Positions 27,901 through 38,403 of a stretch of 64,000 nucleotides of DNA are shown here, piece after piece (within the stretch, counting starts at the first letter, position 1; each line of letters starts with the position of its first letter). Made by a program: the position numbers and the translations under genes. Below the pieces are notes generated by a model, which saw nothing but the letters and a program-made list of their open reading frames with translations, ran no database searches and was not told the origin of the DNA. This DNA is from Alitta virens (Eukaryota > Annelida > Polychaeta > Phyllodocida > Nereididae): NCBI GenBank assembly GCA_932294295.1, contig OW028573.1:63217829-63281828 (forward strand), in the 5' to 3' direction.

Positions 27901-30900
27901 TTTGCCATTAGACAAAAATAGACGTCTATATATATATAAATTATTTTCTACAAAAGAATATATTTCAATGATTTGGTCTGTATATACCCTAGGTCATTGG
28001 TACACTGTTTGCCTACAGTACTCCAAGTTCACGCAAGTTCAGAAATGTCTTCCATATAAGGCAATCTGGGTCAAGAACTTCCAAGAACTGCAGGCCTTCT
28101 AAGAACTCTACCGTTCAGGTCGAAGTCACTTGTCCCCACGTACGCAACTTCAGCCCAAACATTCACCTGCAGAACTCTCTCAGGGGCAGATTTTAATGGG
28201 GCGTAAAATTTAAAATGTCACTGTGACCGAAAAAAGGAAATTGTTTACAATTTGTCAATATGTCTTAAAAATAAAAAATCATTATGTCTCTTGTGTTTGT
28301 ACGTCATCATTATCAATGTCAATTTCAAATTTTGTTTTTCTGTATACTTTAGGACTCAAGACTTTTTATTTCTCCATGAAATGGTAATTTACATGGTGCA
28401 GGATGACACCTCTAAGGCAATTTTTTGCCGCTATCGAGGTGCCAACCTGAATGGTTCAGAGAAATCCAATCAAGTTGCGACTATATAATTATTATTGACT
28501 GATCAACATGGTGTGATCCTATATGAGATTCATAAGCTGTCATTTCGAAGCATTTTGAGATCTATAATTTATTATATATATCTTTTATTTGACAGCTTCA
28601 TGTCATTCATGACATATGTGTCATAATGTAAACAGAAAATACAAAGTAAATGACATACAATAACAATTAAAGAATAATAGAAAAGTAGTAAATAAAGCTA
28701 GGTTCCAGCTACGATAAAGATTTGTTACAATACAATAGCAACATAATAATGTATAGTTTTCAAAGTGAAGTTCAATCTTGTTATATCTATATATATAAAT
28801 CATACAGCATTATCCATAGCAAATGATCTAACACATAGGTAATTAAAAGGAACGTATATACATGTATGTAAAAATATACAAGATCAAAGATATGGTATAC
28901 AAATGTTCATAATGCAGAGACTCAGAATGGTCAACATGTTTAATGTCAGACGATGGATGATGACTCAAACGTTTATTAGGCATCAACATTTACCAGAAAT
29001 TTTCCAAGGGATTTTAGCAACTCAGGCTCTTTTGATTTCATGATGGTCTTAAATCTATCTTCACTGTTTAGTTGCTCAAAATTAACTATGTAATCATTAG
29101 CTACTTTAAGGAGTTCCTCACGACTAAGTTTATTATGCGGACATACTATGAGACAATGTTTTTCATCTTCAATTTCATGCATACTGCATTTTAGGCATAG
29201 CATAGCATATTGTAATTATCCTTAACACATAAGAAGAACACGAACACGTGATTGGGTGAGTGGATACATTTTGCCACATTTATTGATTGGCATAAAGGAA
29301 TGTTAGTGTTTGTGGACACCCTTATTGGGGACACATTAATAATAATGGTTAATGCATATAGCAAGATTAAACAAGGTTATATGTGACATTTTGAGAATTT
29401 TTAAAAAAGAAAAATTTTAATTTTAAGGGGACGGTGGGAGGGAGTAGAAAGAAGCGAATGACCAATAGCATGGGGGAGATCCTTATATACCTGGGACAAC
29501 TGGATTAGCCCAGCTGGCAGTCCCTGGTGGAGGCTGCGAACGTTACTTGACCCTGGTGGTCATCAAGGTATTGCCTGGAATGAATGTTGCCTTGCCCAAG
29601 ATGGCGTTAACCCCGTTTACACATTAGTAAACATCATCTATACCTCAGCTTACTTAGTATTATGATGAGATAGCAAAGGTGATACCCATTCACAAAAAGA
29701 ATGACAATCATTGCTTTGAAAATTACCGTCCGTACCTTACACTCAACAGAATTTGCAACTCTTGAACTGCTGGATAGAATTATTTTAGATATGGATAAAA
29801 ACAAACTGCCTATACATATATACATGGATCTTTCAAAGGCTTTTGACACATTAGATCATACCATATTGTTAAAAAAAAAACACTATGGCATTAGAGACAA
29901 ATCCCTAGATCTACTAACAAGCTATTTAAATAACAGGATTCAATGTGTAAATTATGGCGATATCTCTTCTAATAATTCAATAATCAAATGCGGCGTACCG
30001 CAGGGCTGCGTACTTGGGCCCTTGCTTTTCATTATCTATGTAAACGACATAGTTAACGCGACTCAAAAAATGTTAACCTTTACTGTATGCAGACGACACT
30101 ACACTATTCACAAATATAAATTCGGACTTTACAAACAAACCTGAAATATTGAATAATGAAATACAATCAATATCTGACTGGCTAAAAGTAAACAAACTCT
30201 CTTTAAATGTAGAAAAAACCAAAGCAATACTATTTCACACACCACAAAAGAAAATACAGCATCCAGAATTATTCATAAATGGCATGAAGATAGAATTTGT
30301 TGATAGATTTAACTTTATGGGTATAGTTATAGACAAACATTTGAAATGGACTCATCACATTGAAGCTATATCCAAGAAAATATCTAGAACCCTGGGAATC
30401 ATGACAAAGATAAAACAACAACTTCCTTTGAACGCACTTCTTAATATATACAATGCCTTAATACTTCCTCATCTGAATTATGGATTAATGACATGGGGCT
30501 GGAAATCTAAGAAATTAACATCTCTTCAGAAAAGAGCCCTGCGTATCATCACAAAGAGCCATTACAGAGCCCATACTACTGAGCTTTTTCGAAAATTAAA
30601 TATGTTAAAAATTAAAGATCTATGTGCACTGTAGGACTTTAAATTTTGCTTTAGATTTGAAAACTCATTGTTACCTCATTACTTTACAAATGAAATGAAA
30701 AAAAATCTAGAAAATAAAACCCACAGATATGTAACCAGACATATCAACAATATAAAGCTACCCGCTGTGAGACATGAATTTGCCAGACACAGTATATCCT
30801 ATACCTGTCCTAAAACATTAAACAATATGCCAAGTATTTTTAAAGAAAAAATAAACACAATGCTTCCACGGTTTTAAATTATATGTGAAAAAGAAGACAT

Positions 30901-33900
30901 TTGAGGCTTATATTGAAGAATGCAATATACCAAATTGCTACTCATGCAAATTTAATAAGCCTACAAATCAAAATTGCTTGTCATAATCTTCTAAATTTAC
31001 GCAAGTTTCCTTTTACATTTCATTTGTAACTGTATACTCTTCCCTAAAGCAGCATGTCACTAAGCCTTTGGGAAGAGTAGCTTTATTCAATAAACAATAA
31101 AAACAATATAAATTTAGAATAAAAAGCTTTGAGTTGAGTTATGTATGACATCTAAAAGGAAATAATGATATTCACATACTGCATCAGAAGCAGCAATTGA
31201 TGTTCCTATATAAAAAATATTATTTTGTCATGGTGGCAATCATCATGAGGATTAAAAACTGCAGCTTGTCAAACATTTGATTCAGTATTCAGATATTTTT
31301 TAAAAAGGATAATATAGATCTTGTTGATTCTTGCATTTTGCAGCCCTCTTCATCGGACTCTTCTTTAGTATCATATGATTATTAAAACAACTTCATAGGT
31401 GGGATAGTTGACTTGTCCCAGTATAGAGAGTTCATCCAAGGTACCAGGGACTGATGGATCGGTCTTATTATTGCTGGCCTTGGGTTCTTGGCCTTAGGTT
31501 TGATGCAAATAAACACCGAATTTCATGCTGGAAGTCCTGGCATAAAATTATACTGATGTCTCCTATAATAATACATTTGACTTGCAGAAATGTATGCTAG
31601 TCATGCAGACCACATAATTATATAGTATAACAATCATGCACAAAAGGCTGAGATGAATCAATACCAAAACAGTAGTATAGCCTTGACCTCGTGTTTTTGT
31701 TTCTTTTTCTTTTAACTATTTGGGACGAAGAAAAATCTATTTCAAGGCCTCATTTCCACGTTTCAAGGACACCTACTTGGGTGATGTTTGTTTGTTGTGT
31801 GCATACATATTTATTTGAATGTGAATGCTAAATGTCATGGCCACCTTTAGATTAACTCTAGTTCATTCAAGGTCCACCAAAATGTTATAAGGATGAATTC
31901 TGGAACTGATAGCATCATAGCCGATGTAATAATATTATAGAGTTCAAAGTATTTTTCTTGTTTTCATAACTAGATGGTACCATGTCCACTTTTCAAGGTG
32001 CATTGTGATTGAGATGCTCTTTTGTATTGGACTCAATCTACATTGAAATTTTGAATATCCATATTAAAAATATTTTTAATGATACCATCGCTTTGACCTT
32101 GGAATATCTGTTACTTGGGCTATGCTGCAGTTTAATATTATATTGATAAATTAAGTTTTTCTAAATGTTTAAATTATGATCACTGTTCGCCAGTCATACA
32201 ACTGTCTTTGCAATTATGATATATTTGAACAGATTAGGATGAAAGCAGTTCCAAAATAACCATGAAATTTCAAAGAAATTTGCGTCTATAGTATATAAGC
32301 CCTACATTTGCATTGGTCCTGGAGCCCAGATAACCTACCCCCCAACAAAATGCCACTTGATTTTTCTGAACTCTCGGGATGCCCTTAAAATGATTTTGTC
32401 TGGTAACAGTAAAATAACTCATTCCCATTGTACTTTTTGACATTGTTTAAAAAAATCTTTCCTGCAGGCTCCCAAAAAAATGAAAAACCTTGTTTTGCCA
32501 TGTAATGCTCACCCTGATCATGGTGGCTCCATGCCCTGATCAACCAAACTGCACAACAATGGTTCTAAGTTATAATACTGGATCCAGGAATGCATGTTGT
32601 GTAGCTTATTTGAGGCTATATTTTTTGGATTTTTTTTTTTTCAACAGGCCGAATTATTTCTTAAAATGAGCGAAAATTCCATAATTTTTGCTACAAATTT
32701 TGATGTGTAACAGGGATACATCAAGAGATGCCCTAATTAGTGCTAATTAGTGCTAATTAGTGTTTCAATGTGTAAATGATTAGTGGTAATGTAATTTTGA
32801 ATGTTTGTATTGAAATATTAAATTGAACATAAGTGAATAAATCTCTTGTAGCCTGAAATAATACTATAAGAAATTTTAACATAAAACTTTAATTTGGTCA
32901 CGATCTCCAACCCTGTAAGACAGGACATAGGCCTACAGTAGGCTTTAACTATGCCCTTGGTCCCGGGTTCAGTTCCTGACCTTGACACTCTTCATGAGCT
33001 ACGTTTATTACACAGTGTATGTTGTTTTCTTCAGTGGCTGTCTTGTACACTGCTCTGTGTCTATGCTGGAAGCAGGTGTAAAAGATCCACCAGTCGTAAA
33101 TGTGTTACATGGTGTGGACTCCCAAGGTCTTATCATCTCATCATTACATCTGCTGGTCCCTGCCACATCAGCTGACTAATATATATATACTAAAATTATA
33201 TACTATAATGTACACTTGACCACAACATCACAAGGCTATTGTTATGGATCTTATCATGTCATGTGGGCCTATAATTTTGACATATGTAGGACCAATCTCC
33301 ATGGTAACCTTAATGCACTTGGTGCTTGAGTGGATTTGAGATCCACCTCTTTGCACTAGGCCAATGCATCCACCAATATACTGCAAAAATACTTGCAAAA
33401 TCTGCCCCCAATTTAAGACAATTAAAATTGTTTAACTCCAGATCTTTCTATAGTTACTATCGATGCCCTATCCGGGATTCATGGCGTTTGTCTTTGCTAA
33501 TATTTTTGTTTCTTTGTAAAAATTCAGAAGTCTGAGATGAATTTATAGTAGATATATGAAACTAATTCCATGTAATCGGATGTTTTACTAAATATTCTGC
33601 TCAATAAACAATTGCCCAAAACCAAAAGCACAGGCTAACGAAATAGTAACTCTACTTCTAGCATTTTATGAGTAAGCAGAATACAAATATGATAGTAACA
33701 GTTTATTCTTTACAGTATTTCATACTAGAAGCTGCTCGGTAGTCATTAGAAATTATGTCTATAAATTCATGTGTAGACTTGCCACATCACCAAATGACAT
33801 TATCAAAAATATTTCTCTCACTAGTCTTGCTTTTACATCCAAGATTAGAAATCACTGGATTCAACTGTTATATGTTGGTGCTAGCCCGTAGAATATAATG

Positions 33901-36900
33901 ATGATTGTATTGTATATAGACCGCTTTTGTGTCTGGAATAAAGTTTATAATAATAATAACATATGTATTGACAATATGCTGGACAATTCCTGCTGTAATC
34001 CATTGGAGGTTTATTCTGAAGGGAAAAAAACCATAGGTTAAAAATATTAGGCCTACTCATTTTTTGACAGATGTTCAACTTACACCTGAAACTATGCACT
34101 TTTCATTTTAAGTGAAAATTTTTAAGTAGAGAAATAATATTATAAGAAATTTCAAGTAGGTTTAAGAATTTTTTAGGAGTCAATTGAGCTAGTTATATGT
34201 GTACTGGTGATCAGACTACAAGCGAGATGTATTCACTTTGACAGGACTATATATAATTGCACTGTTGTCTGTAGTTAGCAATAGCTACAGGACGAAACTA
34301 GGAGTTTCCTGTTGATGTAAAGGAGATGACAACTAAGAAGTCTAACAATTGGGGAAAAAGTTGAAATTTTTAGCTCTTCATTCGATTTTAAGGACAGGAC
34401 CCTCCAGTTACAGTAACCCAATATGAATGGTGTGCCCAGAGCAACTGTGCCTTTATATTGGAGCATGCTTTCAGGAAATCTGCATAAAAGGGAGTGATTA
34501 TATATAGTATCAATAGCCGGCATACCAGAGATTTTAATTTCTTTTCTCCTTCCCAGGTACAAGATGTTAGTGCCCAACTGGACGAGGAAATCAGCAAGTT
34601 GTCTGAGATGGAGTCAGATGCCAACCAAGGGTAAAAAAGAAATTGAACTTTTTTCTTCACTTGAATATTGACTGACACTCAAAATATTTTAATACTCCAG
34701 TTTATATACAATATTATTTTATCCTGAAACTCCTTTAAAGACAATATTATGATGCTAACTAAGCAGCCACCTCTTTTATATACAGTATCTTAAATTGGTA
34801 TTTATAGATGAGCAATTATCTAGTGTTATTCATTTTCTTTTTTAATGCCCCCAAAAATTAAGTTTTACATATACAGTAAGACCTGTGTATAACAAATTTA
34901 TATCAAACCAGAGTTCAGTTGTAACAAAGTCTGTGTCCAGGGACAGATTTTACCTACCCCTGACACCAGATTGACACATTGTTTTGAGGAGTTTTTTACA
35001 GTCATTATAAGTGTGTACAACTGTAATAATTTGAAGTTTGGTCCATGTTTCATTGGTCGTGTTTCATTGGTCTGTGTTTCAGTGTCATGCAAACATTGCG
35101 GTCACTTGTTGCCATGAATGAAAATCTGAAGAAGCAAGAACAACAATTTCGAACCCATTGCAAGGTATGGTTGCATAGTCTGATGAAGATATGACAGAGA
35201 GGAAGCACAGAGCTTTTCACATGCAGTGTCAAATTGATGTTTTGATCAATTTCTTCTTCTTCTTTTTTACAGGATGAGATGAACAGACTTCAAAGAGAAA
35301 TAGCAAGACTCAAAGCTGAAGGCGGGCTGGATGAGGAATCCGAGGAACAGGTGAGCAAAAATAATATTCTTGTACTTTCTAGCTTTTTCCTATCATGATT
35401 TTATATATAGAATTCTAATTCTTCTTCATACATTTTTTGCAGGAAAGAAAGAAACTGATCGAGCAGCAGTTTGCAGCTGATAAGGAGAAACAACAAAAGC
35501 TCCGACTACTGTTGGTATGTGGCACTCTTGTGTTTCACAAAGGTGTAACTGTAAGATGCTGACACCTGGTGATAATTTTAAATTAGCTGACAGCTTTTTC
35601 AGTCATATTTATCTGCTGCAAATACATAACATAATGCAGCTTGAATTAATGAAGTATTAGTCTCTATTATTAAGCTCCATAATGAAATTTACCAAAGTCA
35701 TATTGGCACTCGTAACTGAAGAATGCTTAACCAGGCCTGGTTATGACAGATCTCAATTTGAAAGATTATTTGTTATGCGTAAATTTGCCTTGTGTTTTAG
35801 GCAAAGAAGAACAGAGAAATATCTGGACTGCAACGCAAAATTGATGAAGTGCCAACCAGGGCAGAATTAAGTCAATATCAAAGGCGGTTCATTGAGTTAT
35901 ACAATCAAGGTCAGTAAAACCAATGGATTAGCTCCTTCTATTGTCTTGAGAGAAGTTGATGCAGTTATTACAAACAGACTTCAAATAATTTAATTCTCCT
36001 TTTCAGTTGCTTCTAAGTACAAGGAAACCAAGCAGTTCTACACTTTGTACAATACTCTGGATGACACAAAACTTTATTTGAATAAGGAGGTAATTAACTT
36101 CTTTTTAGTCTAAATTCTTAGGGCATATAACCTTGGACTGACCTTGATCATGTTGAGCCACTGCCATTTAATCTGGGCAAAATTTTATACATGAGGCAGC
36201 TGATTTTTTTATTTCATTTCTTGCAGGTCAACTTGCTGAATTCAATCCATGACAACTTTGCAACGTGAGTATTCATGCAGAAATTTTGTATGCATTTATA
36301 TTCATAATTACGAAAGGGAAAGCATATTTTTATGACAAATATTGTCTTTTATTATTCCAGAGCCATGTTGTCACCTGGAAACAGAGAGCAGTTTCTTAAA
36401 CAAATGGAGCAGATAGTGGAAGGAGTCAAACAAAATCGAATAAAGGTAAGTTGCCATGGCAACGATGACATTGCCCATGTATGTCTGCAGAATGAGAGTT
36501 TACATGTTTTTCGCATAAAAAAAAAGAAAGCAAAACAATCAAATTAGGGTAAAGAATAAAAAAAAGATTACAAAAACAAACTGATTTGATAATATGGCAT
36601 TACTGTTAAGTCTGTAGCGATTTATTAACATGAGTTTTATTGATTTCAGCTGGAGCAAAATAAACAGACAGAGAAAATGCAAAGAGATCTTATGAATGAC
36701 CAATATTTGGACCTTGTGGAAAAACAGCGCTTTTATTTCAAAACTGTCCGTGACTTCAAAGAGGTTTGTGTCACAGTGTTTATTCACTACAAGATTAGTT
36801 AAGTGGACAGTTTTATTTGCTAGATGGTAACTGGATGCCTTATTTTTAATTCCAGGAGTGCCGCAAAAATGAAATCCTGCTCACAAAAACAAGGAATCAG

Positions 36901-36912
36901 ATGGACCTATAG
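18981..36912 (+). CDS. CCDC93: CCDC93, CCC-complex coiled-coil protein (23 exons)
   Basis: CCDC93 pairs with CCDC22 and COMMD proteins in the CCC complex, which acts with Retriever and WASH in recycling membrane cargo from endosomes. Exons: 18981-19067, 19873-19986, 20119-20213, 21564-21675, 21775-21873, 21959-22015, 22180-22277, 22403-22436, 22587-22679, 22773-22823, 23153-23239, 23542-23658, 23938-24000, 34557-34630, 35083-35164, 35273-35350, 35443-35514, 35801-35909, 36007-36089, 36227-36264, 36361-36445, 36650-36763, 36856-36912. They join in frame to 632 codons, close to the 631 aa of human CCDC93. Family-typical stretches are [14 protein letters not shown] in exon 2, [20 protein letters not shown] in exon 3, [11 protein letters not shown] in exon 15 and [16 protein letters not shown] in exon 21. 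The N-terminal third is the globular domain (residues ~30-180); the rest is largely Glu/Lys/Gln-rich coiled coil. Intron 2 uses a GC donor. Intron 13 (10.6 kb) holds an antisense UGT gene and retroelements. The reading frame is unbroken. Confidence 0.95.
20575..21462 (+). mobile_element. 5'-truncated non-LTR retrotransposon tail (intron 3 of CCDC93)
   Basis: Around 20,595-20,870 the translation reads [20 protein letters not shown] and then, after a frameshift, ADERFCLKC...[10 protein letters not shown]. That is the C-terminal Cys-Cys-His-Cys segment seen at the end of many LINE reverse transcriptases. An AT-rich 3' UTR follows and ends in an A-rich tail at ~21,441-21,462 (AATAAAAAATAAAAATAAAA). 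The copy is frameshifted and dead. A relative lies at ~28,860-29,208 on the other strand. Confidence 0.75.
23706..23890 (+). repeat. SINE family B fragment (intron 12 of CCDC93)
   Basis: Shares GACATTAAATTGGAGG, GTGTCTATGCAGAGGCAAAT, AAAAGACCCACACATAGGGT and ATCATCTCATCATTACATCT with other family B copies. The tRNA-like head is missing. It lies wholly within the intron between 23,658 and 23,938. Confidence 0.65.
24253..24258 (-). promoter_or_regulatory. Poly(A) signal AATAAA of the UGT gene
   Basis: TTTATT on the plus strand reads AATAAA on the minus strand, ~215 bases after the UGT stop codon. It is the only canonical hexamer I noticed in the expected range. Confidence 0.5.
24473..26098 (-). 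CDS. UDP-glycosyltransferase (UGT), nested antisense in CCDC93
   Basis: A 541-aa protein of the GT1/UGT family, which transfers a sugar from a UDP-sugar to small lipophilic compounds in the ER. Residues 1-~19 form a signal peptide. The N-terminal acceptor half carries the likely catalytic His34 (in NSHLYN) and Asp139 (in GIYDVVDPC). The C-terminal donor half has the UGT signature from W337 ([11 protein letters not shown]) through [11 protein letters not shown] (354-364) to PLFGEQ (375-380). A membrane anchor at ~469-487 ([17 protein letters not shown]) is followed by KK. About 50 more residues follow, longer than the short dilysine tail of vertebrate UGTs. The coding region is one exon with no break, but a strong splice acceptor ends one base before the ATG, so an upstream 5'-UTR exon is likely. 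The gene lies entirely inside CCDC93 intron 13 on the opposite strand. The sugar and acceptor cannot be told from sequence. Confidence 0.93.
   Translation of the reverse strand: MKTILTLLVLTSVTAGSDGAKVLLHPYGHCLNSHLYNMEKMAAILLKGGHDVTILIHENYTRAHADLNMDKVNFLRYTPPKNVPIICSLNSLNEYLTTPGKKVMDTFYDSTLKYCEAILQDKPLMRKLKKSKFDIGIYDVVDPCSRIIADHVSIPFITFHSHGIDTLLPRNPAYLPAIMTSFTDDMTWWQRALNTLGYIMIKLISYSTLRRIDSLKAQYNIKPSLSVTDTYEWASLKFVLGDFGLDYAGPMQPSTILVGGFIQQPSPRPIPDNVLQFVEQSPNGTVLLNLGTLVRYYDEEWRELFAKALADLPYSVIWKYEGPLPKNLGKNTIIMPWIDQFSLLSHKKIKAFITHAGFNSAYESAYNGVPVVAIPLFGEQAFQATKVERAGMGVKLDIHRLTAEDLTAAILKVAGDGYYKKNARRISDIMHNKPQSQEDEILHWVNYVLKIGNTQHLRSQESKLYWYQLCLIDVVFVYGIIIVVVYFTSKKLLSIIVQPFKSAVKSRNSTVPATKTVQASTLPHEHVHLKLLRIAFLHIFK
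26158..26272. repeat. (ATCT)n / (ATTG)n microsatellite
   Basis: ATCT tetranucleotides with interruptions, ending in TGATTGATTGATTG. It lies just upstream (on the minus strand) of the UGT coding exon, so it may sit in the UGT 5' intron or promoter. Confidence 0.9.
26273..28859. other. Intron 13 of CCDC93, no gene seen
   Basis: AT-rich intronic DNA. A G-rich patch lies at 27,363-27,425. Short open frames at 26,428-26,661 and 27,136-27,402 overlap on opposite strands and show no family resemblance. The 3' part (from ~28,560) may include the degraded 3' UTR of the inverted LINE tail that follows. Confidence 0.45.
28860..29208 (-). mobile_element. 5'-truncated non-LTR retrotransposon tail, inverted
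   Basis: Reading the minus strand from 29,203 gives [20 protein letters not shown], continuing to [14 protein letters not shown] and a stop at 28,976. This matches the tail at 20,642-20,872 in motif order ([27 protein letters not shown]). Downstream (28,860-28,975) the 3' UTR also resembles the other copy. It is 5'-truncated at about 29,208. The two copies lie in opposite orientation in introns of the same gene. Confidence 0.7.
29655..31127 (+). mobile_element. Decayed non-LTR retrotransposon, reverse transcriptase part
   Basis: The translation starts inside the RT domain ([20 protein letters not shown] at ~29,672). There is an internal deletion near 29,735-29,755, then [13 protein letters not shown] (catalytic block A), [20 protein letters not shown] (block B) and, after a frameshift near 30,085, [10 protein letters not shown] (block C, YADD). 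The thumb follows in another frame (30,149-30,634), then a stop and further C-terminal sequence to ~30,990. Block order and wording fit the Jockey/CR1/Rex-like LINE group. The 3' UTR has a perfect 10-bp hairpin at 31,035-31,079 and A-rich repeats at ~31,088-31,127. Frameshifts, an in-frame stop and the missing 5' half make it a dead copy. Confidence 0.88.
31128..32954. other. Intron 13 of CCDC93, no gene seen
   Basis: AT-rich intronic DNA. A short tandem run of GCTAATTAGT (three units) lies at ~32,733-32,762. Nothing else stands out. Confidence 0.45.
32955..33178 (+). repeat. SINE family B copy (intron 13 of CCDC93)
   Basis: Starts with a B-box-like TCCCGGGTTCAGTTCC, then has CTGTGTCTATGCTGGAAGCA, TAAAAGATCCACCAGTCG, GTGTTACATGGTGTGGACT and ATCATCTCATCATTACATCT. 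The order and wording match the copy at 23,706-23,890. Open frames across it are by-products of the repeat. Confidence 0.65.
33600..33962 (+). mobile_element. Possible LINE 3' end
   Basis: A frame around 33,745-33,890 reads like the last residues of a CR1-like reverse transcriptase ([16 protein letters not shown] and later [12 protein letters not shown]). A short 3' UTR and a GGAATAAAGTTTATAATAAT tail with an AAT repeat follow. The match is from memory of this class and is weak. Confidence 0.35.
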
Positions 36913-37163
36913 AAAGACTAATTTTATACTCAAATTTGCTATTGTTATAGCATATCTATACGCGATTGAATGATTTCAGAATAATTAAACACCATGGAAA
37001 ATTAAAAGTGGCATAAAGACAGCTATGTTACATTGTTCAACCATTTATAATGACTTCAGTTATTAGTGCACACTTTGTATTTGTTCAATTTATACAACAC
37101 ATACTGAAATGATATATATTTATATATATGTATCAATTATATTGCTTATCATTTGCTTATGAA

Positions 37164-37169
37164 AATAAA
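37164..37169 (+). promoter_or_regulatory. Poly(A) signal AATAAA of CCDC93
   Basis: Canonical hexamer ~250 bases after the CCDC93 stop codon, followed by T- and GT-rich sequence (AAAGGTTTGTTTGATTCTTT), as expected for a cleavage site. Confidence 0.6.
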
Positions 37170-38043
37170 ATGTATGCAGTTTTATTTGCAAAGGTTTGTT
37201 TGATTCTTTTAATGTCACTGGCAAAATATTAGAAGTGTGTTTTTGCAAATGTTTAACACAGAATCACACCTCCCACATTGATCATTTGTTGAGCCTGAAA
37301 ACAGGTGACAGTTTAGTTCAGCAAACTAGTGACAGTTTAACATGGACAGTGCTGCCACCTGTAGATGAAGGAGATCATTTCATCATGATCTGGGTAAATG
37401 CATTTCAGAAAAGCAGTATGTAATAAATATCAGCTACAAAACTCTACCATATAGATAAGAGCTGGTTCGATCAGCTGTGCATCACCAGGTCATATATATA
37501 TGTACCTGAAGCAGGGGGTGGCGGAAACCCCAGGGGGCCAGGGGAGCATGCAGTGCCCCTACAGCTCCCTACCCACTTGCTGGATTCACAGGAAGGAGAT
37601 ACATGATCTGGCTCCTCCAATATTTCACCCGCTGTTGTGAAGCAGGGAAGGAGGGGAAGGGCTGTCTCAATGTCTCAATGCTATTAGACTTAAAGCTTCG
37701 TCTGATATAAGCAGCTGCCAGACGCAGATGAGTGACGAGTCCACAGCGACTGTCCGCACCATGTTACACATTACATAGCAACCATTAATTAACATGGAGT
37801 ACAAGGGCTTACAAGGCACCTCACATTTACGGTCTCATGCGATCAGGACCTTCTGCAGAGCTGTACATAACTTATGTAACAGGTCTTAGACCATATATTG
37901 TGGCTGTTCCGATGGCTTTGATATGCAACACAAGGTAGATGGCTTGCAATGGCAGATCGTAGGACCGTCAAGTGACTATAAATGACCATTTTCAGCCAAT
38001 TTTGAATGAAGCAAAAGATACACAACGGTTAGAAAGCTAATGT

Positions 38044-38049
38044 TTTATT
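38044..38049 (-). promoter_or_regulatory. Poly(A) signal AATAAA of transaldolase
   Basis: TTTATT on the plus strand is AATAAA on the coding strand, ~355 bases after the transaldolase stop codon. Confidence 0.5.
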
Positions 38050-38403
38050 GAAAATATATAGGTACCAATTCACTAGCATGGAATGACTACTTGTATGGAA
38101 TGACTATACATACTCTGTGTCATCTGTACGAATATAGTAGGATACACTTCCTAAATCATATAAAATTCCTCACAGACAGATGTGGAAAGTTGATAAATTG
38201 CTTTATCACAACATATACATAGCATGATACATACTTCACCTGTATACCTCAAATGAATAAGTACAAGTTCTCATAAGAATTAACTTAAAACCCTGTATAA
38301 CAAGAACACAAGTCTACATCTGTACTTCGAACGTGCTGTCTTACAGTCAGTACTTCTAACACATCGGGTGGTTTCATCAACAAATTACAACAAACATTTA
38401 ATA

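Larger units (their letters stand above)
36913..38403. other. Tail-to-tail intergenic region CCDC93 / TALDO1
   Basis: Holds the two 3' UTRs: the CCDC93 poly(A) signal at 37,164-37,169 and the transaldolase signal at 38,044-38,049 (minus). Between them is a GC-richer patch at 37,505-37,670 that may be an old repeat. No gene is seen. Confidence 0.6.

Noticed and set aside
29634..29849. 71-codon minus-strand frame
   Set aside because: Lies antisense to the reverse-transcriptase remnant and has no family resemblance.
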